A DNA stretch of 64,000 nt from an uncultured Acetatifactor sp. (GTDB taxonomy: Bacteria > Bacillota > Clostridia > Lachnospirales > Lachnospiraceae). This document shows positions 51,550 to 58,652 of the stretch, piece after piece (within the stretch, counting starts at the first letter, position 1; every line of letters starts with the position of its first letter). The notes under the pieces are model-generated. The model searched no databases and was not told where the DNA came from. It worked only from the letters and a program-made list of their open reading frames with translations. The position numbers were made by a program, and so were the translations under genes. The DNA lies in NCBI GenBank assembly GCA_910577235.1, contig CAJTMX010000009.1:52303-116302 (forward strand), given 5' to 3'.

Positions 51550-52311
51550 CTACTTTTGCGCAACCAGAAGAAAGCGATGAATCCTCCCCTCTATTACACC
51601 CTTCTGCTCCAGCAGTTCCTGGGCGCGGTACAGATTGTCCAGATAGCCTCTTACGGAAAACCCCGGAAATTCCCACTCAATGATCCGGGCAAACCAGACT
51701 AAAGCTCCCACATCCCAAAACTTTATAGGTCTAAACGCCTCCTCCGCTTTCAGGATGGAAAAGCCTCTGTCCTGAAAAGTCGTTCGGGCAATATCCAGAT
51801 ACTGCCCAGGAAACGGAAAGGGTAGCTCGTCTGACAGCAGTAACCCAACCAGTTCCCTGTCGTTTTCGGTCCCCACCTGCTCAGTGATGAATACTCCGCC
51901 CGTTTTCATCACCCGCCATATTTCGTCCGGATTCCAGTCTCCATGACGGTTTATGACCACATCAAAGCTCCCGTCTCCAAAAGGCAGCGAACTGTTTCCG
52001 TCCGCCCTCTTAAAATCAACTCCAAGCGGCAACAGTTTCTTCCCGCACAACTCCACATTTGGGGGATAGTTCTCGGTAGCGGCCAGATTCTCACAGGGAT
52101 GCCCGAGAGACAAAAGGAATTCCCCTCCTCCGGTATCAATGTCCAGCATCTTTACATCCGGCCTCAGATAGTTCCTGACAATCTCTTCATAGCTCCAGGG
52201 CAGATCCTGCTCCTCCTGATATCTTCCGCTTATATGAGAAAAATCCCACCCATGGATATGGGCCGCCTCCTCTTCCTGTAACCATTGCTTCAAAAGCTTT
52301 TCTCTCTCCAT
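51550..52311 (-). CDS. SAM-dependent methyltransferase, class I
   Basis: 253 aa from M-E-R-E-K-L; AAGGAG lies 11 nt upstream. Motif I is M-L-D-I-D-T-G-G-G-E-F-L (about 61-72), followed by the acidic A-T-E-N-Y and the F-D-V-V-I-N-R-H motif. The nearest resemblance is to small-molecule methyltransferases of the Methyltransf_11 group. The substrate cannot be assigned. It is separated from dfrA by 272 bp, so it is probably a separate unit. Confidence 0.82.
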   Translation of the reverse strand: MEREKLLKQWLQEEEAAHIHGWDFSHISGRYQEEQDLPWSYEEIVRNYLRPDVKMLDIDTGGGEFLLSLGHPCENLAATENYPPNVELCGKKLLPLGVDFKRADGNSSLPFGDGSFDVVINRHGDWNPDEIWRVMKTGGVFITEQVGTENDRELVGLLLSDELPFPFPGQYLDIARTTFQDRGFSILKAEEAFRPIKFWDVGALVWFARIIEWEFPGFSVRGYLDNLYRAQELLEQKGVIEGRIHRFLLVAQK

Positions 52312-52379
52312 AACATAACTACTCCTTATCGTATTTAATACAATAAATATTATTGGTTTACATTTCATACGAGTCGGCA

Positions 52380-52444
52380 CAGCTACCTGATAACACAATA
52401 AATTAATTAACCTCGATGCAACCTGCTATCAGGATTTATAGCTG
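52380..52444 (-). repeat. bulged long inverted repeat upstream of the methyltransferase gene
   Basis: CAGCTACCTGATA (52380-52392) pairs with TATCAGG (52427-52433) plus TAGCTG (52439-52444) across a 5-nt bulge, a 13-bp stem with a 34-nt loop. It is about 70 bp before the methyltransferase start and would be in its leader if transcription begins upstream. Confidence 0.55.
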
Positions 52445-52583
52445 CACCGAGTAGTTATCTCGAACAATCACCATGGTTTCATCCTCCATTTCAAGTTTCG
52501 TGACTTTATACCTGACACACTCAGATCACACATGTCTGACCGTGCCATTCCTTCCACAAGTTTCAGCCAACTGTGCGGAATCC

Positions 52584-53075
52584 TCATTTCTTGCGTTCAT
52601 ACTTAATAAACTGATAAGCTATATCAAAATAAGTCTGCTCTTCGCTGTCTGCCGTGATCTCCCATTGGGGGTCTTGGTCTAAATCAGGAAAGTACGCATC
52701 CGCCTCATAAGCATGATCTATTTTGGTCACATGGGCCACATCACAGTAGGGCAGCAACTGGCGGTATACGCTGTCACCGCCGATGACATAGATGTCCTCC
52801 CCGTTATAAGCTTTTAACTGCTCCAGCAATTCGTCCACCGAATGGACGATAACAGCGTCTTTCACCCCATACTCAGAGTCATGGGTCAAAATGATGTTGG
52901 TACGGTTTTTAAGGGGCATACCCTGCGGGAAAGTCTCCAGCGTCTTACGGCCCAGCACCACTACCTTTTCGGTAGTCTCCTCCCGAAAATGCTTATGGTC
53001 GTTGGGTATCCGGATCAGCAGATCTCCTCTGTTGCCGATAGCCCAGTTTTTATCAACAGCTACGATTATATTCAT
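52584..53075 (-). CDS. dfrA: dihydrofolate reductase
   Basis: 163 aa. N-terminal I-V-A-V-D-K-N-W-A-I-G-N, catalytic D26 in I-P-N-D-H-K-H-F, V-V-L-G-R-K-T-L-E-T-F and the NADPH-binding V-I-G-G-D-S-V-Y segment are all present. It reduces dihydrofolate to tetrahydrofolate, the partner step to thymidylate synthase, which regenerates DHF. It starts 15 bp after the thyA stop. Confidence 0.95.
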   Translation of the reverse strand: MNIIVAVDKNWAIGNRGDLLIRIPNDHKHFREETTEKVVVLGRKTLETFPQGMPLKNRTNIILTHDSEYGVKDAVIVHSVDELLEQLKAYNGEDIYVIGGDSVYRQLLPYCDVAHVTKIDHAYEADAYFPDLDQDPQWEITADSEEQTYFDIAYQFIKYERKK

Positions 53076-53090
53076 TGGCTTACTCTCTCC

Positions 53091-53939
53091 TTAAATGGCA
53101 ATGGGTATGTCTTTGATCTGTTCACCGGTCACATAATTCTCCACCCTTACGTCTTCCCGGGTAAACCTGTAAAAATCACGCACCTCGGGATTGAGCCAGA
53201 AAGTGGGCGCCTCATGGGGCTGTCTGGCGATCAGTTCCCGGATGATCGGCACATGGCGGTCATAAATATGGGCGTCAGCGATCACATGTACCAGCTCTCC
53301 CACCTGCATATCACATACCTGCGCCAGCATATGCACCAGCACCGCGTACTGCACCACATTCCAGTTATTTGCTGCCAGCACATCCTGAGAACGTTGATTT
53401 AAAATGGCATTCAGCGTCAGTTTTTGCTGCCCCGGTCTCTGGGTCACATTGAACGTCATGCTGTAAGCGCAGGGGTACAGGCGCATCTCATGAAGATCCT
53501 GATGCACATAGATATTAGTCATGATACGACGGCTGAAAGGATTGTGTTTCAGGTCGTAGATCACTCTGTCCACCTGGTCCATCATACCTTCCCGATACTG
53601 ATGCTTTACACCCATTTGATAGCCGTACGCCTTGCCTATGGAACCGTCCTCGTCTGCCCATTCATCCCATATATGACTGTGCAGATCATGGATATTGTTG
53701 GATTTCTGCTGCCATATCCACAGTACTTCGTCGGTGGCGCTCTTTAGAGCAGTCCGGCGCAGAGTCATGATCGGAAATTCTCTGGACAGATCATAACGGT
53801 TCACCACTCCGAATTTCTTAACAGTATAAGCGGGAGTGCCGTCCTCCCAGTGGGGACGAACTTTTTCCCCTTCCGTGCTGGTACCGTTTTCCAGAATATC
53901 CCTGCACATGTGAATAAATATATTGTCCGCTACGCTCAT
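53091..53939 (-). CDS. thyA: thymidylate synthase
   Basis: 282 aa, ThyA type. Catalytic C157 is in L-Y-P-C-A-Y-S, with the R-R-I-M-T segment upstream and the folate/dUMP segment N-Q-R-S-Q-D-V-L-A-A-N-N-W-N. It methylates dUMP to dTMP, consuming methylene-THF. It lies 12 bp after the MBL nuclease gene and 15 bp before dfrA, so the three form an operon. Confidence 0.96.
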   Translation of the reverse strand: MSVADNIFIHMCRDILENGTSTEGEKVRPHWEDGTPAYTVKKFGVVNRYDLSREFPIMTLRRTALKSATDEVLWIWQQKSNNIHDLHSHIWDEWADEDGSIGKAYGYQMGVKHQYREGMMDQVDRVIYDLKHNPFSRRIMTNIYVHQDLHEMRLYPCAYSMTFNVTQRPGQQKLTLNAILNQRSQDVLAANNWNVVQYAVLVHMLAQVCDMQVGELVHVIADAHIYDRHVPIIRELIARQPHEAPTFWLNPEVRDFYRFTREDVRVENYVTGEQIKDIPIAI

Positions 53940-53951
53940 TCCATCAACCCT

Positions 53952-55550
53952 CTATTTTTCTATTTTGTCACACAGCGAGTTGATCTGGTCCGCAAGCTTT
54001 GCCAAGTCTTTGTTGGTCCAGCCGTCGCACTTGGCGATCATCGCCGCCAGACGCTGTCCTGCAGACACCAGACGGGCGTATACGCCAGTCGCCACTGTGG
54101 TTCTCTTCTTGACGGGAACAGGCTCCGCCTCGTAGGTAAACTTGTTGGCTATCAGATCGAATTCCGTTCCGCTGTAAGGCGCATAGGCCCTCTGTCCGTG
54201 TTCTATTTTCAGACATTCCGTGAAATTCATGCACACGCTGTCCTCACCGTGTACCACAAAAATCTTTTTAGGCTTTTCCTCAAAGGTATTCACCCACTCC
54301 AGCAGTCCGTCCTTATCGGCGTGACCGCTCATGCCCGCCAGCTTTTTGATGGAGGCCCGCACCTCGATAGGTTCCCCAAAGAGCTTTACTTCCTTTGCTC
54401 CCTCCACAATGGCCCGCCCCAGAGTTCCCACAGCCTGATATCCCACAAAAAGGATCGTGGACTCCGGACGCCACAGATTATGTTTCAGATGATGGCGGAC
54501 GCGGCCCGCCTCGCACATGCCAGAGGCTGAGATGATCACTTTGGGGGTTGTATCAAAATTGATGGCGATGGATTCCTGGCTGGTTATGGACAGGCGCAGC
54601 CCGGCAAAGGATATGGGATTGATACCCTCACGCACGTATTCCAGAGCCTCGCCGTCAAAGCATTCCATACGGTTTTCCTGGAAAATATTCGTAGCCTCCA
54701 CGGCCAGAGGACTGTCTACATAAACCGGGAAATCCTCATGTCCCTTAACCAGACGTCCCACTTTGACCTTGCGGAGAAAATACAGCATCTCCTGGGTACG
54801 GCCCACCGCAAAGGAGGGAATTACCACGTTGCCTCCCCGGTCAAAGGTTTCCTGCAGAATCTGAGCCAGCGCCGCAACATAATCCGGCCGGTCCTTGTCA
54901 TGGTATCTGTCTCCGTAAGTGGACTCCATAATGACATAGTCCGCCTCACGCGTAGGCTGGGGGTCCCTGAGCAGAGGAAGATCCTTATTGCCGATATCTC
55001 CCGAAAATACCAGCTTGCGCGTGGTTCCGCTCTCCGTCAGCCACACTTCCACACTGGCCGAACCCAGCAGATGGCCGATATCTGTAAAACGGATCTTAAT
55101 ATTTTCCGTGACATGAATTTCCTCATTATAGCCGCAGGCAACGATCCGCTTGATACAGCCCTCCGCGTCCTCCATGGTGTAAAGCGGCTCCATGGCGGGC
55201 TGGGATGCGCTTCTCTTGGCCTTTCTGTTTTTCCACTCCGCCTCGGCCATCTGAATATGCGCGCAGTCGCGCAGCATGATGCTGCACAGATCGGCAGTGG
55301 CATGGGTCATATAGATCTGGCCCCTAAAACCCTTGGCATACAATAAGGGCAGCAAACCCGAGTGGTCAATGTGGGCATGGGTCAGAAACACATAGTCGAC
55401 CAGCGCCTCGTCCACGGGCAGAGGCATATTCTCAAATACATTGACCCCCTGTTCCATACCGTAATCCACCAGGATATGCTTGCCTCCCACTTCCAGATAG
55501 TGGCAGCTGCCAGTCACTTCATGGTCCGCACCAATAAACATCAGTTTCAT
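53952..55550 (-). CDS. MBL-fold beta-CASP RNA-specificity exonuclease-type protein
   Basis: 532 aa. The metallo-beta-lactamase motif is H58-A-H-I-D-H-S-G; the central beta-CASP domain and the RMMBL end (H-G-E-D-S-V, then A-G-M-S-G-H-A-D) are present. It belongs to the group annotated as MBL fold with RNA specificity, related to CPSF73 and bacterial YhfI/RNase J relatives but distinct from RNase J. RNA cleavage is expected but not shown for this subgroup. It is the first gene of the operon with thyA and dfrA; 12 bp separate it from thyA. Confidence 0.9.
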   Translation of the reverse strand: MKLMFIGADHEVTGSCHYLEVGGKHILVDYGMEQGVNVFENMPLPVDEALVDYVFLTHAHIDHSGLLPLLYAKGFRGQIYMTHATADLCSIMLRDCAHIQMAEAEWKNRKAKRSASQPAMEPLYTMEDAEGCIKRIVACGYNEEIHVTENIKIRFTDIGHLLGSASVEVWLTESGTTRKLVFSGDIGNKDLPLLRDPQPTREADYVIMESTYGDRYHDKDRPDYVAALAQILQETFDRGGNVVIPSFAVGRTQEMLYFLRKVKVGRLVKGHEDFPVYVDSPLAVEATNIFQENRMECFDGEALEYVREGINPISFAGLRLSITSQESIAINFDTTPKVIISASGMCEAGRVRHHLKHNLWRPESTILFVGYQAVGTLGRAIVEGAKEVKLFGEPIEVRASIKKLAGMSGHADKDGLLEWVNTFEEKPKKIFVVHGEDSVCMNFTECLKIEHGQRAYAPYSGTEFDLIANKFTYEAEPVPVKKRTTVATGVYARLVSAGQRLAAMIAKCDGWTNKDLAKLADQINSLCDKIEK

Positions 55551-55616
55551 AGTCCCATCCTCCTGTCGTATTTAATTTACTGCCAATTCACGTTTTACTC
55601 ATTGCACCGTGTTCCC

Positions 55617-55680
55617 GTGCGCTTTGCGCACTCTCTTCTCAGAAGAGTTAAACGCAGGGCGTTTTACTCATTGTACCATA
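55617..55680. repeat. 65-bp repeat, copy 1
   Basis: It begins with hairpin GTGCGC-TTT-GCGCAC, then CTCTTCTCAGAAGAG (a second hairpin), then GTTAAACGC and TTTACTCATTGTACC. It matches copy 2 at 55966-56029 along most of its length. Its TTTACTCATTG(C/T)ACC end is also found just upstream at about 55594-55609. Confidence 0.8.
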
Positions 55681-55692
55681 TTTCTCCTTTGA

Positions 55693-55887
55693 TCACAAAT
55701 GATATTTCACACAGTTTCGAGAAAGACCAGTTTCTTGCGAAAGTTGATGAAAGATGCGTGGGATGTGAAATTTGCCTATAGTACCCAGGCCCGCCGCCCG
55801 GGCGATATGTTTTGGGGAGATGACACTACGCCATCTCCCCGTTTTTTCATTCCATATGTTTTTATTTGTTGGAACAGGTACTGCCAT
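55693..55887 (-). pseudogene. remnant joining a QueG-like iron-sulfur protein fragment to an HTH-like end
   Basis: A 64-codon frame contains V-I-S-P-K-H-I-A-R-A-A-G-L-G-T-I-G-K, which closely resembles the K-H-A-x-x-A-G-L-G-x-I-G-K-N motif of epoxyqueuosine-reductase-like double-cluster proteins. The frame stays open for about 40 more codons upstream without a start, and the match stops abruptly at G-K. The remaining C-terminal residues L-S-Q-E-T-G-L-S-R-N-C-V-K-Y-H-L read like a helix-turn-helix recognition unit. The simplest reading is a decayed, possibly chimeric, gene fragment between two repeats. The family match is by eye and needs a search. Confidence 0.45.
55814..55847 (+). terminator. 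strong terminator without an assigned gene
   Basis: GGGGAGATG and CATCTCCCC form a 9-bp stem around a 9-nt loop, followed by G and six T on the plus strand. No plus-strand gene ends before it, so it may terminate an unannotated transcript or be inherited from the decayed element. Confidence 0.75.
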
Positions 55888-55965
55888 GATGTCCGGTTTC
55901 GGCGTGATGTCTTTTGCGCTGCCTTTCCGGCGGAGACATTGGCCTGTAGGTCGTACCTTAATCCT

Positions 55966-56029
55966 GTGCGCTTTAGCGCACCCTCTGCTCAGTAGAGTTA
56001 AATGCTATGTACTCTTTGTTCCACACGGG
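55966..56029. repeat. 65-bp repeat, copy 2
   Basis: GTGCGC-TTTA-GCGCAC hairpin, CTCTGCTCAGTAGAG hairpin, then GTTAAATGC and ACTCTTTGTTCC. Compensating changes keep the second stem (CTCTTCTCAGAAGAG in copy 1, CTCTGCTCAGTAGAG here keeps the outer pairs), in the same orientation and 349 bp from copy 1. Confidence 0.75.
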
Positions 56030-56054
56030 CCAGGGGGCGCGCAACAAGAAAGAA

Positions 56055-56906
56055 CTAAATTTCCTCCAATATCTTTATCAGCGCGTCGTGAGCCAGAGTG
56101 AATGCCTCTTCGCCGGACAGTTTCTTTCCGATCTGCCCGCCCTGCTCCAGTGAAGAGAATCCGGTAAAGTCGGAAAGATGAGGTTCCAGAGAGAGATATC
56201 CCTTATAACCTGCCGCCTTGAGCAGTCCCAGAATCTCTTTTACATTGCCGTCCCCGTATCCTGCGGGAACCACGCTGCCGTCCTTTAAAAGGGCGTCCTT
56301 AACATGAATATAGACGATATAGGGTTTCAGCATCTCATAGGCCTCCAGCGTATCCTGCCCCACCTGTACGAAATTGGCAAAGTCAAACACCGCCTTGAAA
56401 TGCTCCCCGGCAAACTGCTTAAGGATATCCAGACAGCCCTCCGCCGTATCTCCGTAAATGCCTTTTTCATTCTCATGGAGCAGGACAATACCGTTAGCGG
56501 CGGCATACTCCACAAACTGTCCCAGCTGATCCATCACTTTTCCCCGGTACTCCTTAAAGGATTCCTGCTCTCCGGGGCCGTAAAAACTGAACATACGTAT
56601 ATTGGGGGTATCCATGATATGAGCCAGCTCCACCGTGTGCTTAAACAACTCCATATGAGGCGCGAAATCCTCCTTGATCCCGATCTTACCTATGGGAGAA
56701 CCCACAGCGGAGAGAGCATAACCTTTGTCATCAAGCCTTCTTTTGATCTCTCTGGCCTGGTCCGCCGAATACTCCACAAAATTCCTGCCGTCCACTCCGC
56801 GCATCTCAATATGATTCATATGTAATTTTTCAAGCACCTGCATCTGTGTGTCCAAAGACGCTGCAATCTCGTCCGCAAAACCTGTCAAAACAATATTCTC
56901 AAACAT
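56055..56906 (-). CDS. sugar phosphate isomerase/epimerase (xylose isomerase-like TIM barrel)
   Basis: 283 aa. AP-endonuclease-2 family fold: N-terminal T-G-F-A-D-E-I-A, central I-V-L-L-H-E-N-E-K-G-I-Y with metal-ligand Glu, V-F-D-F-A-N-F-V-Q, Y-I-H-V-K-D-A and L-S-L-E-P-H-L. Metal ligands of this family (E, D, H, E) appear present. It follows the Gfo/Idh/MocA oxidoreductase gene by 124 bp on the same strand; such pairs commonly act on inositol-like or keto-sugar substrates. The exact substrate is unknown. Confidence 0.88.
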   Translation of the reverse strand: MFENIVLTGFADEIAASLDTQMQVLEKLHMNHIEMRGVDGRNFVEYSADQAREIKRRLDDKGYALSAVGSPIGKIGIKEDFAPHMELFKHTVELAHIMDTPNIRMFSFYGPGEQESFKEYRGKVMDQLGQFVEYAAANGIVLLHENEKGIYGDTAEGCLDILKQFAGEHFKAVFDFANFVQVGQDTLEAYEMLKPYIVYIHVKDALLKDGSVVPAGYGDGNVKEILGLLKAAGYKGYLSLEPHLSDFTGFSSLEQGGQIGKKLSGEEAFTLAHDALIKILEEI

Positions 56907-57030
56907 TTTTCTCTCCTTCTCTCAAACCAGAATCTGTCCGGCCCCTGCTTATCCGGCATCCATGTTGCACTTTTTACAACCCTTTGCGCGTTTCAGCACG
57001 CATACCAATCAATGTTTCCGCTCCCAGATC

Positions 57031-58185
57031 TCAATAGGTTCCAGCAGTGTCAAATACTATACCGCTGCCTGTTTTCTTCCGGGAACATGCCCGTTTTTTA
57101 TTCAGCTCCTGCAAAAAAAGTTCCTCGTCGAAAGGTATCTCCACCATTTGATCCAGCCAGCTGGACAGGTGCATGGCGTTGGAGAGGGTCAATCCCCTGA
57201 TTCCTTCCGTACCCTCCGCAACCAGAGGAGTGCCGTGGAGTATCCGGCCCGCAAACGCTTTCAGCACGCCTACATGCTGCTCATTCTCACCGTCTGTCTC
57301 CACTTCTTCCATTGCGCAGTGAGGCTGGGCAAAACCTTCTTTGGATGTTTTGCAGAAAACCCGCTCATTTTCATCCAGACGGTACAGAAGGAGTTTTCCT
57401 CCTTCGCAGACCAGCTTACCCATCTCCAGCGTGATCTCCAACCTGTTGGTGCCGGGGGTATCCGCAGTGGTGGTGACAAAGACTCCTGTAGCGCCATTTT
57501 CATATTCCAGATAGGCCGTCACATCGTCTTCCACTTCGATATCATGCCATTTTGCCTCATGGCAGAAAGCCCGCACCCGCACCGGCATACCGCAGAGCCA
57601 CTGGATCAGATCCAACTGATGGGGGCACTGGTTCAGCAGCACACCGCCGCCCTCCCCGTCCCAGGTGGCCTTCCAGTCCGCCGCATCATAATAGCTCTGG
57701 GTCCGATACCAGTCCGTGATGATCCAGTTAACGCGCTTGAGCTGTCCCAGCTCCCCGCTGGAGATCATCTCATGCATTTTGCGGTAGACACAGTTCGTCC
57801 TCTGATTCAGCATAATGGCAAATACTTTGTCCGATCTCTCCGCCGCCTCATTCATCTCCCGCACCTGTTTGGTATATACTCCGGCCGGTTTCTCAGTGAT
57901 AACATGCAGCCCCCGCTCCAGAGCGTAGATCGCCAGCTCAGGATGCTGGTAATGGGGGGTGACGATCAACACGGCGTCGCAGGTTCCGCTGTCGATCAGT
58001 TCCTTCCCATCGCCAAAGATGGCCACATCCGCCGGCAGCTCCTTCTTTGCCCACTGCCGCCGGGCCTCTTTGATATCGGCCACCGCGGTCAGTTTCATCT
58101 CCGGCACCTTGCCCTCCACAATGCTCCTGGCATGACCGCTCCCCATACCCCCGATCCCGATGATTCCCAATCTTACCTGTTCCAT
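57031..58185 (-). CDS. Gfo/Idh/MocA-family oxidoreductase
   Basis: 384 aa. N-terminal NAD(P)-binding I-G-I-I-G-I-G-G-M-G-S-G-H-A, then V-T-P-H-Y-Q-H-P-E and the E-K-P-A-G-V motif with the conserved Lys. The C-terminal domain carries G-G-V-L-L-N-Q-C-P-H-Q-L-D, with the active-site His region. A sugar or polyol dehydrogenase role with the neighbouring TIM-barrel isomerase is inferred. The ATG follows a GGAGGGAA site. Confidence 0.92.
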   Translation of the reverse strand: MEQVRLGIIGIGGMGSGHARSIVEGKVPEMKLTAVADIKEARRQWAKKELPADVAIFGDGKELIDSGTCDAVLIVTPHYQHPELAIYALERGLHVITEKPAGVYTKQVREMNEAAERSDKVFAIMLNQRTNCVYRKMHEMISSGELGQLKRVNWIITDWYRTQSYYDAADWKATWDGEGGGVLLNQCPHQLDLIQWLCGMPVRVRAFCHEAKWHDIEVEDDVTAYLEYENGATGVFVTTTADTPGTNRLEITLEMGKLVCEGGKLLLYRLDENERVFCKTSKEGFAQPHCAMEEVETDGENEQHVGVLKAFAGRILHGTPLVAEGTEGIRGLTLSNAMHLSSWLDQMVEIPFDEELFLQELNKKRACSRKKTGSGIVFDTAGTY

Positions 58186-58652
58186 ATTCCCTCCTACTAA
58201 AGTTCGTCAGAACTTCCGTTACGCATATCCCCTGAAACGCACCCCTGGAAACAATATACGCCCGTTTCGGAACCCGTATACTGTTCAATGCGCCATCCAA
58301 AAATATGCTGATTCCGCACATCGTAACTCAGTTTTCCGCAGTTACAAATCCGCTATTGCGTTTTACATTATTTAAAGTATAGCTTTTGATATACAGAAAA
58401 TATATATATATTATTTACCTGTTTATGACAAAAACAGACCTTTTTCGCTGGCGGAGATTCCAGAGATTGCTACAATAGTTTTATCTGGCATAGAGACTTC
58501 CCGCAAAAGTCCGGTGTATATACCAGATGCAATAAACGCTCTGACCCTGCTGTATGGCGAAGAGACTTCGGACAGCGTCCGCGCCAGCACTTCCCGGCAG
58601 GCAGGGAAATCTCCCGGCGCATGTCGAACCGGAAATACTCCCCACAATCCTG
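58186..58652. other. 467-bp gap, no gene recognised
   Basis: It contains the promoter side of the oxidoreductase gene (AT-rich near 58360-58420) and the 3' side of the GTPase gene. Short frames at 58423-58734 (minus) and 58160-58375 (plus) lack ribosome sites and family features. No terminator hairpin with a U-run was found after the GTPase stop at 58653. Confidence 0.4.

Larger units (their letters stand above)
55551..56054. other. 504-bp repeat-bearing gap with gene remnant and terminator
   Basis: It contains two copies of a 65-bp repeat (about 55617-55680 and 55966-56029), a partial third copy of its end (about 55592-55610), the gene remnant at 55693-55887 (minus), a plus-strand terminator hairpin at 55814-55847 and a stem-rich stretch at 55704-55771. 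No intact gene is apparent. Confidence 0.7.
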
